Part shown: positions 22,107 to 33,000 of the stretch, one piece after another
Layout: every line of letters begins with the position of its first letter
Position numbering within the stretch: the first letter of the stretch is position 1
Assembly: GCA_036245525.1 (NCBI GenBank)
Contig: BTPG01000007.1
Coordinates: forward strand, 124,089,571-124,153,570
DNA from: Semisulcospira habei
Taxonomy: Eukaryota; Mollusca; Gastropoda; Semisulcospiridae
Direction of reading: 5' to 3'
DNA: 64,000 nucleotides
Notes under the pieces: model-generated
The model's database searches: none
What the model was told of the DNA's origin: nothing
What the model saw: the letters and a program-made list of their open reading frames with translations, nothing else
Program-made: the position numbers and the translations under genes

Positions 22107-22510
22107 TGATTGTACATTGATTGTACATTGCTTAACGTCCCGACAGCAACAAGGCTTTCTCAGGACGTGCCTGCACTGCTTGTGAAAAAAAACAAAAAAC
22201 ACAAAAAACCCCCAGAACATTGAATGTATGTCGCCAGCCGGTCAAATACGTTAAATAAACCTAACACATGGGGCCTAAATAAAGCTAAGACCATCTAGCA
22301 ACACACATCCAACATCAAGAGCTACAGGCAGTGCAGACAGTAGGGAGAGTGTTAAAAAGACAAATACAGGTGAATGGACCTCGGGTAGACAGAAACACAT
22401 GCCCCAGAATAGAGAGAAAAACTCACCCTGTGGGGCTGACCAGGGTGACCCTGGGAACTAAAAAGTACCTAACCCCACCCAAGTCCCCCAGGGCAGACCC
22501 GGGTGGGGAT
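22107..22510 (-). mobile_element. Short retroposon inside the Polinton
   Basis: Flanked by the 13-bp duplication AGTTGGCGTAAGT (22094-22106, 22511-22523). On the minus strand it ends GGGACGTTAAGCAATGTACA followed by repeats of ATCAATGTACA, a tail typical of SINEs and short LINE ends. The head is GC-rich, with no clear tRNA promoter. Confidence 0.7.
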
Positions 22511-22757
22511 AGTTGGCGTAAGTAATTATAAGTGACTTAAAACAAGTTCTTATAAGTGTCTTAACATAAGATCTTGTAAGTTCTTGATGCAAGTCAACAA
22601 GATACTCGGACAGATTTCCCAAGTTACAAGGACAACAAGAAAACTTTTTTTTAGTAATAGTCAGGTGGTGGTGGTGCTGATGTGGTTAAATAGTTAGGCG
22701 ACATGTCATTTTTCTGTGAAGTGTATGACATTAATAAACGATTACCAAATCTGATTT

Positions 22758-23444
22758 TTATTTGTTTAAAAGATTGTGTAGTTTTTCTGTGGTTTCCTGA
22801 ACACCGATCCTTTTCCCCATCTCTAAAAAACTAGCTTTCAGTTCTTCAATATTTACGGGAGATTGACTACTCATTTTATTTTGTATTTCAGACTTCTGTT
22901 TCTTGTAATTATTTAAATCATCCTGGACCCGCTTAAATTCTTCGTCATCAATAAAATTATCATTCAATGCCTTACTGATAATAAGTTTTATACTACTCAG
23001 CTTTGCACCCGCCAAAGTACTCAATGCTTCATGTTTTTCTAATTTTGTGTGAAACCTCTTGTTCAAGGCCTCCAAACCAAAGCATGTTAGACATGTAGCA
23101 ACGCTGATAGCCTCAATTGCTATTCCAGCCAAACTCCCAATTCCTGTGGCGAACAGAGCTATACCTCCTACAGAACATGAAGCTGAAACTGCACCAATAG
23201 CCATAGAAGTGTTTTGAACAGAATTAAATACTGACTTATACCTCCTTTTGCACCGTGAGTACTTAGCCTCTTCTCCTTCCAAATATTTCAAAGCTTCTGT
23301 AATATTATTTAATCTGAATGCATCTGCCTGTAATGTTTTATCTGAAGCAATTAGCATATGCGGATCAGGCGCAAGTGTTGTTTTAGTCATCACATTTGTT
23401 TCAGTCGGCTCAAGCGTCGGTATTTGTGGATACAAGTTCACCAT
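22758..23444 (-). CDS. Polinton protein with hydrophobic centre, 228 aa
   Basis: Not recognised as a known enzyme. Residues about 70-120 form a Gly/Ala/Cys-rich hydrophobic region (SVGGIALFATGIGSLAGIAI) that could be one or two membrane helices. The C-terminal half is charged and helical. ATG follows TCAATAAAAA. It is first of three co-oriented genes at the left end, so a capsid-associated or membrane-active role is possible. The function is unknown. Confidence 0.75.
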   Translation of the reverse strand: MVNLYPQIPTLEPTETNVMTKTTLAPDPHMLIASDKTLQADAFRLNNITEALKYLEGEEAKYSRCKRRYKSVFNSVQNTSMAIGAVSASCSVGGIALFATGIGSLAGIAIEAISVATCLTCFGLEALNKRFHTKLEKHEALSTLAGAKLSSIKLIISKALNDNFIDDEEFKRVQDDLNNYKKQKSEIQNKMSSQSPVNIEELKASFLEMGKRIGVQETTEKLHNLLNK

Positions 23445-23465
23445 TTTTTATTGACAAATATTTTT

Positions 23466-24344
23466 TTAATCAGCAATTACATTTTGCAACTCTTCAAAAG
23501 TATACAATTTGCTGGCATAATAAAATGCAACAAGATCAATGTGTTCAAGGTTTATGTAAGTTAGACGAACAAAAGTTGTTTTGTCAACCACCACCTTGAC
23601 AGCGGGAATACTGCTCGAAACATTAATAACATCATTATTTTTTGTAATAGCAATAAAGACCTTTGATGATTCTGTTACTGCTTCATTCCATGTAAGTTTA
23701 ATTCCTTGTGCAATTTGAGCCTCTTTAGCAGTAGCAACAGATTTCATGATAATTTCAAATACTATTGTCGCTTCTCTAGCCATGACTAAGCTTGCTGGCA
23801 TAAACACAACAGAAGTATCTGATCTACCCTTTCTAGTTGTAAGAAGATATCTCCGTCTCTCATAATTTTCAACTTTCAGTTTTTCTCTGCTATTGTTGTC
23901 TAGGGCAAAACTTGGAACAAGGCTTACAATAAGCGGCCCAGAATTAACAACCTTCCTAAACACTAAGGCGCCTTCATCATCAGTGTATACATAAGGACTA
24001 ATAAATTCAATCTTTATGTCCCAGTCAATTGTGGGTGGTGGTGCCGGTACAGGTGAAACAACCCACTTACTACCCACATGTATTAAGTTGTAAGGCGCAT
24101 TATTTACAGGTGGAGTAGGTACAGTAACATCACGAAGCTGACCAAGTTTAGGAATCTGTTTTTCACCATCTTTCATGTCAACAATTACTTTCCTCTTGTA
24201 CATGCCATTTGAATCAAGTTCAAAACCATATATTTCTCCAATTTCCCCTTCCTTCTCAAAATCCTGTACGTCTGCCAAATCTTTCAACTCTGTTACTGGA
24301 CATGCAACTGGTATGATTCTCGGCTTTGGACCAAGACCACTCAT
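23466..24344 (-). CDS. Polinton hypothetical structural protein, 292 aa
   Basis: The start is taken at MSGLGPKPRIIP because the TTTATAAAA-ATG context recurs before other genes in the element; four more codons upstream are possible. Beta-rich C-terminal two thirds, a proline-rich linker (PVPAPPPTIDW) near residue 100, no membrane helix. It lies 20-21 bp from each neighbour, in one block with the penton-like gene. No enzymatic motif is seen. Confidence 0.75.
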   Translation of the reverse strand: MSGLGPKPRIIPVACPVTELKDLADVQDFEKEGEIGEIYGFELDSNGMYKRKVIVDMKDGEKQIPKLGQLRDVTVPTPPVNNAPYNLIHVGSKWVVSPVPAPPPTIDWDIKIEFISPYVYTDDEGALVFRKVVNSGPLIVSLVPSFALDNNSREKLKVENYERRRYLLTTRKGRSDTSVVFMPASLVMAREATIVFEIIMKSVATAKEAQIAQGIKLTWNEAVTESSKVFIAITKNNDVINVSSSIPAVKVVVDKTTFVRLTYINLEHIDLVAFYYASKLYTFEELQNVIAD

Positions 24345-24364
24345 TTTTATAAACAAAAATAAAA

Positions 24365-25078
24365 TTATTTAACTTCTAACACTACACTAAAATCATGCAT
24401 AAGAACTGGTTTGTCATCCTGATTAGTTACAGATAAACACAGTGACTCAAAGAAACTAGAACCTAATTTTTTAAACTGCAAATTAGGAAATCTAACAACC
24501 ACACTTTCACAATAGGGTGCAGTTCCAGTCGGCAAGCATCTCAGCAAAGTTGAAGGCTTTCCATTGTGAACATTCTCAGATGTGTTTAGTTCTTTCAAAT
24601 AAACATTTAGCACTGTGTGTACTGAAAAATGAACAGGATATCTGCCAGTTATTCTTGGTTTTTTTGGTGATAGTAGACTACCAACTGATTGTGACCAATC
24701 TTCATCTGGATGTGTTATTTTTTTTAAAAATCCAAGTAATAATAAAAGACTATTTGATAAAGAAAACTGACCACTTTTCGGAAAATCAATTGTAACAAGT
24801 AAATTAGCTGGGTTTAAAGTTGCTTTAATTTTAAATTCATTTTGAAGCCATTCAGCTAAAGTACAAAAGTCATAATATCCGGCTCGTAAAGTATCACCCT
24901 TTTCTAAACCATCGAGAGTTTCACTTACAGAATAATTTTCATCATCCGTTACATTAAACCACTTTACTGTGTAGAACATTTCATGGATAGCTACAGCCTT
25001 GCTACCATCACGATTATCAATTCCATTAGTTAACCACACTGGTTTGCTTGTGTCAAGATTTGTTAAGGTAATAAACAT
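24365..25078 (-). CDS. Probable Polinton minor capsid (penton-like) protein
   Basis: About 237 residues starting MFITLTNLDTSKPVW. Pattern and size fit the Polinton minor capsid (PX-type) family: AGYYDFCTLAEWLQNEF near residue 70 and a C-terminal LCLSVTNQDDKPVLMHDFSV. In that family a single jelly-roll forms the vertices of the icosahedral capsid. It is divergent from the next gene across a 24-bp gap. The call is by recalled family resemblance and capsid-gene context. Confidence 0.65.
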   Translation of the reverse strand: MFITLTNLDTSKPVWLTNGIDNRDGSKAVAIHEMFYTVKWFNVTDDENYSVSETLDGLEKGDTLRAGYYDFCTLAEWLQNEFKIKATLNPANLLVTIDFPKSGQFSLSNSLLLLLGFLKKITHPDEDWSQSVGSLLSPKKPRITGRYPVHFSVHTVLNVYLKELNTSENVHNGKPSTLLRCLPTGTAPYCESVVVRFPNLQFKKLGSSFFESLCLSVTNQDDKPVLMHDFSVVLEVK

Positions 25079-25102
25079 TTTTATTATCACATAAAAAAAA
25101 GG
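25079..25102. promoter_or_regulatory. 24-bp divergent intergenic region
   Basis: Separates two head-to-head start codons: TTTTATTATCACATAAAAAA, then AAGG and ATG. Read on the minus strand it gives TGTGATAATAAAAATG. Any promoter must be this compact or extend into the coding regions. Confidence 0.5.
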
Positions 25103-26356
25103 ATGGAATTTAAATCACCAACCATTACCACTACAAACGCATTTCAATTTAATGTAGATGCTAAATATAATGTCGCCCCTACTTATGAACAGAAAATAAT
25201 TCAACTAAATCAACTCGACATAGCTGTAAGCGAACAAGATTTATTTCAAGTCAAAGTACCCAACCCTTTTGATCATTACCTAAACCCTCCAATAACAGAC
25301 GATGCTACTGCAAGAAAGTGGTCTTCAAGCCCACTACAGATGTTTCAAAACCAACTTAACTTTGCTATACTATGCTCAACTACAGGCTGTGGCGTTTCTT
25401 TTACAGACCATTTGAATCACCCAAACAAACTGATTAAGTCTGTCTATCGTTTCCACATGTATTACCAGCTTAGAAGAATACTGTCAGAACTGCATACCCC
25501 ACTGCCCACTGAATCCAGTTTTAATCAGTTTAACAATCCCATGGATTTGAAAGCATTTGAACGGATCTGTAATGAATTTAACATCAGTACAAAGTATGAC
25601 TTTACACAAAAACTTGATGATCACAAAGGCATGGGAACATTGTATTATGCTATGAGTCACAGACAATACCCTCAAGATTATTACCCTGGTTACACTTCAT
25701 TCTCATCAAAATCTGAAGTGTGGTTAGGCTCAATTGAACAGAAACAGTCTAATGCCTGGACCACATTTGTCTTAGATAAGAGTGACGGGTTTACACAAGC
25801 AGGAGTCGAACGCATTAATGAGTCTATCAGAACATACGTGTGGTGTATTCTAGGAGCACAAGCTCAAACAAAATCAAACATTTTGAATGGAAGTGGAAAG
25901 TTCGATTCACAAAAACAGTTTCTCGCTAATCTTGAAGATTCAGTAAATTCATCAGTTGATCTCCCATCTAGCATACAACGTTACCAAGACGTTCTCAGAT
26001 ATGCCAGATCAAAAGTTGACTTTGTAGTTGGCATCGGGTTATACATGCTACCATCTGACCTTCAATTACAAATGGGTACAATAACAAATTATAATAATGA
26101 AATAGTTGTTGCAGGTCGTGGTCAGAAATTAGGACTCAATCAATCTGTAAACTTGGGGGCCACAACCACACATGTACAGACATTAAAACCATTAATGACA
26201 CCAGCACCAGTAACGTCATCACCCGTACAGACAGTAACAACCCCGGTCCCAACACCAACACCAACACCAATCCTTGACACACATGAGTCAGAGAGAACAG
26301 CATTGGTAATAGGTCTCACTGGATTAGGAGTATTACTTCTTTACCTGTTTCATTAA
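25103..26356 (+). CDS. Polinton tail-anchored structural protein, 417 aa
   Basis: Unrecognised protein. A long folded N-terminal part (about residues 1-345) is followed by a Thr/Pro-rich stalk with repeated PTPTP and PVT, and a C-terminal helix (ALVIGLTGLGVLLLYLFH) that would anchor it in a membrane. The architecture resembles a virion spike or receptor-binding protein, but that is inference. Its 3' end overlaps the convergent neighbour by 24 bp. Confidence 0.75.
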   Translation: MEFKSPTITTTNAFQFNVDAKYNVAPTYEQKIIQLNQLDIAVSEQDLFQVKVPNPFDHYLNPPITDDATARKWSSSPLQMFQNQLNFAILCSTTGCGVSFTDHLNHPNKLIKSVYRFHMYYQLRRILSELHTPLPTESSFNQFNNPMDLKAFERICNEFNISTKYDFTQKLDDHKGMGTLYYAMSHRQYPQDYYPGYTSFSSKSEVWLGSIEQKQSNAWTTFVLDKSDGFTQAGVERINESIRTYVWCILGAQAQTKSNILNGSGKFDSQKQFLANLEDSVNSSVDLPSSIQRYQDVLRYARSKVDFVVGIGLYMLPSDLQLQMGTITNYNNEIVVAGRGQKLGLNQSVNLGATTTHVQTLKPLMTPAPVTSSPVQTVTTPVPTPTPTPILDTHESERTALVIGLTGLGVLLLYLFH

Positions 26357-27562
26357 ATAACCCACCATCAACCCTCCTACTGTAACCAAAAAGACCCACA
26401 CATGTTCTGCCATAAACCCTACTGCCTTTGCCGCTGTACTAATCAGCCAACTGACAACAGTGCCTATAATGCCAGGCAAAGCGTCCATTGCTTTCACAGC
26501 CAATTTCTTAAGCAAGTCTGAAATGTGAGACAGTTGTTTCTTTACCCATGACTGTAAATCTTTTGGGTCTGTTGGAGTCGGTGGGGTTGGTGGTGCTGGA
26601 GGCAGTGGTCCACCATTACCACTGCCGGAGACAGCTAATACAACAGTACTGATAATAAATCCCAGAGCTGTAATTAAACTGGCAATTGTGATACCCTGTT
26701 CTCTGAAAAGTGTTTTAAGTCTCTCAGCCAGAGTAGTGTCTTCGTGAAGTATTTTTTGAATAGTTTCTCTAATCCTGTTGACTTGTGTTTTCAGTTTTTG
26801 TCTCCCAATACTAATCGCTTCTAACCTTCCTGATCTTTCTATCTGCAAATCATTTAATCTGTGTTGAATTCTCTCTTTCATTTCTGTGTCAAGATTTCCA
26901 TTGTCTGCGGTAGCCAGTTTCTCTTTTTCTCGTTCTATGTGTTTATCAAGCTCTCCCAGTTTGGCAACATTGTTTACCATCTCACCTCTTATCGTCTGCA
27001 GTGATTTATCCAATCCCATAATCTCCCTCATTGACAAAAGTGGATCATCTATTGTTTTCATAGCATCATTTAATTGTCCTTCAGTAAATGAAGTTTCTTG
27101 TATCACTGTGTTTGCTATTTCTGGTAGGCTTGTTACTGGTGCCATTTCAATTTGTTGCCCTGTTGGCAACTTTGTTTGCGTGTCGTGAAGAACACTAACC
27201 AGTCTTGGCGTGACAGGAGACCCTCCAATTCCAAGATACCTTGCCAACCCAGAGTTACCACCGACTTCACCTTTAATTGTACTTAAAGCTCTAAACTTAG
27301 AAGGATTATTTTTATGTGTTAGATTTATTTTCCCTCTGTCTGTATTTACAAATAAGTGTCCTTTATCATATTCAAATTGATTAGGATCTATTACATCTGG
27401 GCGTGCTCCAACACTGTCATAAAATGAGTTTACTTTGTCTTTTAATAGTTCGTGATACATACTAGAACTAGTTACCATTCCAGTCATATCTGTTGCACCA
27501 GTATCATAGTCATTCATGTCATCCATTTCAAAATCTTCATGATTAAATCCTCCCGCTGCCAT
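26333..27562 (-). CDS. Polinton protein with coiled coil and two membrane segments, 409 aa
   Basis: N-terminal third is polar and acidic. The middle (about 170-280) is a long charged coiled coil (LGELDKHIEREKEKLATA). Then come a hydrophobic helix (TIASLITALGFIISTVVL), a Gly/Pro linker (PLPPAPPTPPTPTDP) and C-terminal hydrophobic helices (HVWVFLVTVGGLMVGYLM). It is divergent from the capsid gene across 40 bp. A role in capsid-membrane contact is possible; no homologue is named. Confidence 0.75.
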   Translation of the reverse strand: MAAGGFNHEDFEMDDMNDYDTGATDMTGMVTSSSMYHELLKDKVNSFYDSVGARPDVIDPNQFEYDKGHLFVNTDRGKINLTHKNNPSKFRALSTIKGEVGGNSGLARYLGIGGSPVTPRLVSVLHDTQTKLPTGQQIEMAPVTSLPEIANTVIQETSFTEGQLNDAMKTIDDPLLSMREIMGLDKSLQTIRGEMVNNVAKLGELDKHIEREKEKLATADNGNLDTEMKERIQHRLNDLQIERSGRLEAISIGRQKLKTQVNRIRETIQKILHEDTTLAERLKTLFREQGITIASLITALGFIISTVVLAVSGSGNGGPLPPAPPTPPTPTDPKDLQSWVKKQLSHISDLLKKLAVKAMDALPGIIGTVVSWLISTAAKAVGFMAEHVWVFLVTVGGLMVGYLMKQVKK

Positions 27563-27602
27563 TGTTTTATTAATTTATTATTTTTTATTGTGCATAATAA
27601 AA
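27563..27602. promoter_or_regulatory. 40-bp divergent intergenic region upstream of the capsid gene
   Basis: Purely AT-rich: TTTATTAATTTATTATTTTT, then TGTGCATAATAAAA before the capsid ATG. On the other strand ATTAATAAAACA precedes the opposite ATG. Confidence 0.5.
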
Positions 27603-28886
27603 ATGACACAGTCTTACGGATCAAAGTTAGACCCATACAGAAAACTACGTGAGCCCCTGGGTGTTAAGGGCATTCGACAAACAATAGTCATCACAAACAA
27701 TCCAAGTACCATAGACCAGAACCAAACACTTACAGTCAAGTTTCCAAACCTAGGACCCAGTGACGTTATTGTTCCTGGCACTGCACGCCTTGCTTTTAAT
27801 ATTGAACTATCATCAGATGCAGACGTGAACAGAACACTAGTTAACAATCTTGGTAGAGCAATTGTTAGAACTATTAAAGTAAAACTTGAAGGACAGGAAG
27901 TGTTTAGTCTTGATGACTCAGATGTATTCTACTGTTACAAAGACCTTTGGCTAACAAGAGAAGAACGAGAAGACCGTATTTACCAAGGCATACAGCCAGA
28001 TAATGTTGGTAAACTTCGAATCGATGCAACAGATAAATCAACGTCAGCAGCCAATGATGTTATTATAGCAGAAACATATGGAACCAGGTTTTACATTCCA
28101 CTTGAGTTTGAAATCCTAACAGCTCATCTGCCTTATTATCAAGGAGCACTGAATGACCGTCTGAGTTTTGAACTAACTTTCAATGACTACTCCAAAGTTA
28201 TTAAATCATCTGATCTTAGTGCAACATATAAGATCTCTAACATTTCCTTGGAATATGAAATTGTCACACATACTGAACTAGCCAGACTCATTCAAAATCA
28301 GTACCAGTCAAGACTTCCAATTTATTATGACAGGGTGATTAGACATAGTTTAATACCCAAAGACAAAAGCGACCCAATGTGGAACATAAACTTAAACACG
28401 CCAGCTAGGTCACTGAAAGGTATTCTTATGTTGTTTGTTGAACCAGCAGATCCATATAAACGGGATTCAGAAAAATTCTACAATCCTAAGATTACACATT
28501 TGTCCTGCACAATTGAAGGCCGCCCTAATCAAGTGTACGCGTCTGGAATGTTACCTTATCAACACTACGATGAGATCACAAAGTATTTTGCGGGTGGAAG
28601 GATTAGAGATAAACCAGCAAACATTGCGTGCAAAGATCTACATCTGTATGACGTTAGGATTGGTCAATACCTGACAAACAAGTATGCACTGTGGTTAGAC
28701 CTGCGTAGTACAGATGATGACTATCTTCATGGGTCAGGACGTACTGTCGAGAACGGTAGTGATGGAATAACAATTCAGATACAAAAGAAGGTTGAAACTG
28801 CTGCAGCCATAAACATATATTTGTATCTAATTTATGACGCACAACTCAATATTGCAGAAAGCAGACTGAGTGGACACATCTATTAA
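27603..28886 (+). CDS. Polinton major capsid protein (double jelly-roll)
   Basis: 427 residues starting MTQSYGSKLDPYRK. The fold family is suggested by IPLEFEILTAHLPYYQGAL followed by LSFELTFNDYSKVI in the first half and a C-terminal IYLYLIYDAQLNI strand pair. The double jelly-roll builds the hexons of adenovirus-like capsids. The gene is directly followed by the packaging ATPase, a typical pair. The upstream in-frame codons (ATG 27588) are less likely because the shared ATAAAA leader precedes 27603. The frame is intact. Confidence 0.85.
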   Translation: MTQSYGSKLDPYRKLREPLGVKGIRQTIVITNNPSTIDQNQTLTVKFPNLGPSDVIVPGTARLAFNIELSSDADVNRTLVNNLGRAIVRTIKVKLEGQEVFSLDDSDVFYCYKDLWLTREEREDRIYQGIQPDNVGKLRIDATDKSTSAANDVIIAETYGTRFYIPLEFEILTAHLPYYQGALNDRLSFELTFNDYSKVIKSSDLSATYKISNISLEYEIVTHTELARLIQNQYQSRLPIYYDRVIRHSLIPKDKSDPMWNINLNTPARSLKGILMLFVEPADPYKRDSEKFYNPKITHLSCTIEGRPNQVYASGMLPYQHYDEITKYFAGGRIRDKPANIACKDLHLYDVRIGQYLTNKYALWLDLRSTDDDYLHGSGRTVENGSDGITIQIQKKVETAAAINIYLYLIYDAQLNIAESRLSGHIY

Positions 28887-28905
28887 AATTATATTGTGTA
28901 TTAAA

Positions 28906-29511
28906 ATGAACCTAATGACCCTTGACCCACACTGTGGATTGTTTTGTGGTGCGACAGGGTGTGGTAAAACTGAATTTGTACTTAACCTCTTACAAACAAG
29001 ATACATACACCACTTTGAAAACATTGTGATATTTTGTCCAACGATAAAACACAACAAAGCTTATCACAACCGTTTTTTTATTTGGACTGATCATAACATT
29101 TACTTAATTGATCCTGAGAAAAAACTGAATGACTACCTGCTATATTTTTACAAGCAATTTGAAGGACAGCCAACGTTGTTTATTGTTGATGACTGCTCAG
29201 CAGAAAAGGATATTGTCAAAAAAAGAAACATATTAGCAGAACTTGCCTTCAGTGGTAGACACGCAAACATCAGTGTTTGGATTCTCACTCAAAAATATAA
29301 TGCTGTACTAAAAGATTTTCGTGAGCAGTTAAAGTTTATCTGTTTGTTTTACTGTAAGGATCGTGACAGCTTTGAAGACTGTCTCAGAGAAAACGATGTC
29401 ATATCAAATAAGCATGAACGTGATGATGTGAAAAATAAACTGAAATCAACTAAACATCTAAAGCTTATTTTAAAGACAGATCAGCCCACTGGGTATGGGT
29501 TAGTAAATTAA
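28906..29511 (+). CDS. Polinton genome-packaging ATPase (FtsK/A32-like)
   Basis: Walker A CGATGCGKTE lies at residues about 14-23 and Walker B LFIVDDCS near 95; RNILAELAFSGRHANISVWI and LTQKYNAV follow, as in A32-type packaging ATPases. It pumps DNA into the preformed capsid. The start at MNLMTLDPHCG follows GTATTAAAATG 19 bp after the capsid stop. About 200 residues, full length for the family, no damage seen. Confidence 0.92.
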   Translation: MNLMTLDPHCGLFCGATGCGKTEFVLNLLQTRYIHHFENIVIFCPTIKHNKAYHNRFFIWTDHNIYLIDPEKKLNDYLLYFYKQFEGQPTLFIVDDCSAEKDIVKKRNILAELAFSGRHANISVWILTQKYNAVLKDFREQLKFICLFYCKDRDSFEDCLRENDVISNKHERDDVKNKLKSTKHLKLILKTDQPTGYGLVN

Positions 29512-29537
29512 TTTATCTTTTTGGTTTGTCTATAAAA

Positions 29538-29933
29538 ATGACGGACGGACAAGAGGATCAAAATTGGCCTATTGGTAAATTCATGGATATTACATCGAGT
29601 TTCAGGGGTTTTATGCTTATTAGTGACTTAAAAACACAAGTTAGACGCCCTTTTTCAGAACTCCCAACACCGATGAAGATGTACATGACATATAGTTTTT
29701 ATCTTGGATATTCTAATACTTTTCCACTTTATAATAATAGGACAACATATTTTTTAGTTTATGATGCTAAATCTGACTGGTTTAAGATTATGTGTTTACA
29801 AATATACCATCAAATAAAAAAAGAAAATAAAAATGTTAAATTTATTACTGTCAATAAAACAATAATACACATGCAAAAGCTTGAAGATGATACCACAAAA
29901 GACATATCGATGAAGTGGTTTATTAGTTGGTAA
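29538..29933 (+). CDS. Polinton small hypothetical protein, 131 aa
   Basis: Start MTDGQEDQNWPIGKFMDI follows GTCTATAAAA. Mixed alpha/beta composition, no membrane helix or catalytic motif. It lies between the ATPase and polymerase genes. A diverged protease was considered, but no conserved His/Cys pattern is seen. Confidence 0.65.
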   Translation: MTDGQEDQNWPIGKFMDITSSFRGFMLISDLKTQVRRPFSELPTPMKMYMTYSFYLGYSNTFPLYNNRTTYFLVYDAKSDWFKIMCLQIYHQIKKENKNVKFITVNKTIIHMQKLEDDTTKDISMKWFISW

Positions 29934-30022
29934 TTAATTTTGTCTATTATATAGGTTTTAGTCAATAAAGTGCCATTTACATTATGTAATTTTCTATTTA
30001 TTTTTTTGTCGGACAAATAAAA

Positions 30023-33000
30023 ATGGTGGACAATTTTCAAAGATTAAGAAACGTGTTTCACACAATTGACTTACCTATATCTAATTATTTTAATGTATAT
30101 GAATCAATAGAAAGCTCTTTTACCGTAATACAAGAAAATCTTCTTTCTGGTAGTATAAAAATTCAGATTGTTGCAAAAATAGAATTTAGAAGGGAATCTG
30201 GACAAGTTATTATTTCATATATTTCAACTAGACAACACACAGTTAATTCGAGAAGAGAATTAAAAAGAGTGTTTAGAGAAAGACTGTTGCCTGACTTTCT
30301 TGAAGCAATTGATAGGGCAAAAATAAGTGGATCTGGTTGGCATGAAGGTTATGTACTTGAACTTCAACTAAAGCAGTCAAGATATCATCCTATTTTAGGC
30401 AAATCATGGATACCACTGCCGGCAGAGGTTTCAAACAAAAGGGCTGTAGTCAATATTCAAAACAATGATAATTTATGTTTTATGTGGTGTGTGCTTGCTA
30501 AACTTCATTTTGTAAGAGTAAAACCTGATCGTGTATCTAACTACACCAAATTTGTAAACGAACTCAACTTCAGTGGTATAGATTTTCCTGTTAAAATAGA
30601 GGATATAGACTTGTTTGAAAAACTAAATCCTGGTATATCTGTAAACGTGTATATATGGGATAATGACTCTGAGAACAAGTTACAACCAATTAGAGTGTCA
30701 CCAATTGCCCCAACCTACGGACAGTCAGAAGATAAGCATGTTGACATGTTACTAATAAGCTCTGGTGATAACTTTCACTACACAATTATCAGAAGTATGT
30801 CAAGACTAATTCATCATACAACAAAACATGATGGTAAACAGGAATTTTGTAAAAAATGTTTACAAAGGTTTTCTTCTATTGCAGTAGCAAATAAACATGT
30901 TTTAAATTGTAGGTCTGTTGATGACGTACAAACAGTACTTAAGTATCCAGAGCCTGGTACTAAAGTACATTTTTGTAACTATAAAAATCAGCAAAAGCTA
31001 CCGTTTGTAGTGTATGCTGATTTTGAATCACTGGTTGTTCCATATGATGGTCCTGTTCCAGATTCATTACCAAAGACAATAAAGTTGAGTGATCAAGTAG
31101 TGTGTTCTTTCGGGTATATTTTTGTTATGTCAGACGGTCAGCATTCAGAACCTGTTATTTACAGGGGAAAAAATGCATCAGCTATGTTTTTGTCAGAAAT
31201 GAGACAACTGTATAACAAGGTATTTGATTATTTGAAAAATTGTCAAAAGACTTTGGTTATGACAGAAGAAGACAAACATAATTTTGATACAGCTGAGATG
31301 TGTTGGATTTGTGAACAACCTTTAGAGGGTGATAAAGTTCGTGACCATGATCACATAACTGGGCGTTACAGAGGAGCTGCACATAATAATTGTAACTTGT
31401 TATTAAAAATAGATCCTAAGACATACAAGTTACCAATCTTTTTTCACAATCTGAAGGGATATGATTCACACATTATCATGCAGGCTGTAGACGAGTCGTA
31501 CAAAAAAATTAGTTGTATTGCCCAGACAACTGAGAAATACTTGACTTTTAGATTGGACAAATTAGCATTTTATGACTCCATGCAACATTTGTCTTTAGGT
31601 CTTGCTAGTCTGGCAGAAGGACTGACTGAGTATCCAATAACAAGTAAATATTTTGAACCAGACTTGATTAAGAAAGGTGTCTATCCGTATGAGTACATCG
31701 ATCACTGGGTAGTTTTTGAAGAAAGGAGTCTTCCACCAAAAGAAAATTTTTATTCTACACTAATTGGTAAAGGTATTTCTGACTCTGAATACCAACATGC
31801 ACTTGATGCGTGGGATAAGTTAGGATGTCAGACAATTGGTGATTACCACGATCAGTACTTGAAAGCTGATGTTTGCTTGCTAGCAGATGTATTTGAAAGT
31901 TATCGTGAAAAGGGTTTGTTGCACTACAGTCTTGACCCTGCTTGCTACATAACTAGTCCTGGCATGACATGGGATGCATTTTTGAAATCCAGTAAGATAT
32001 TTATAGACCTGTTGTCTGATCGTACGATGGGTGAAATGGTGGAACGTGGATTGAGAGGTGGTATTAGTCTAGCAGCAAACAATTATGGCAAGGCCAACAA
32101 CAAATATCTTGACGACTTTGACCCCTCAAAGCCAATGTCATTTATTACATACTTGGATGCTAATAATTTGTATGGATTTGCAATGTGTGAATTGTTGCCA
32201 TTAAAAAACTTTTGTTTGTATGATTTGTCACAGTATGGCATAAAAAAATTAACAAAATATATTATGGATCGAGGTCAAAATGATGAAAAGGGTTGGATCT
32301 TTGAAGTAGACTTGGAGTATCCACACCATTTACATGATTACCATAATGATTATCCATTAGCAGTTGAGAAACTGAGTTTGACAGGGAAAAAAGAAGACAC
32401 CAAACTTGTACCCAATCTGAATGACAAATTTAATTATGTTTGCCACTATCGTTTGTTACAGTTTTACATCAGACATGGTTTAGTACTAAAAAAAGTTCAT
32501 AGAGGAATTCAATTTGACCAAAGTGCTTTTATGAAAGATTACATAATGAAGAACACAACATTGCGTGCAAGAGATGGTAACACTGCATTTGACAAAGACT
32601 TCTTTAAGCTTATGAACAATGCCTGTTTTGGTAAGACTATGGAAAATCCTCATCACAGAAAAGATGTGAGACTTGTTACAACTGAATCAGGCGCAATTAA
32701 ACTTACAAGTAAGCCTCAGTACACAGGGTATAAAGAATTTCATCCATCATTGTATGCAGAGTCACTCAAAAAAAAGATTGTTAAACTGGATAAGCCAGTA
32801 TTTATAGGTATGGCTATTCTGGAGTTGTCAAAATTATTAATGCTTGAATTTTATTATGATTACTTCAAACCAAAGTATCCTGAGTGTCGTCTGCTATACA
32901 CTGACACTGACTCTATGATCATTGATGTGCCTACTGAAGACTTTTATGAAGACATGAAAACAGAACTACACATGTATGACACGTCTGATTACCCTAAAGA

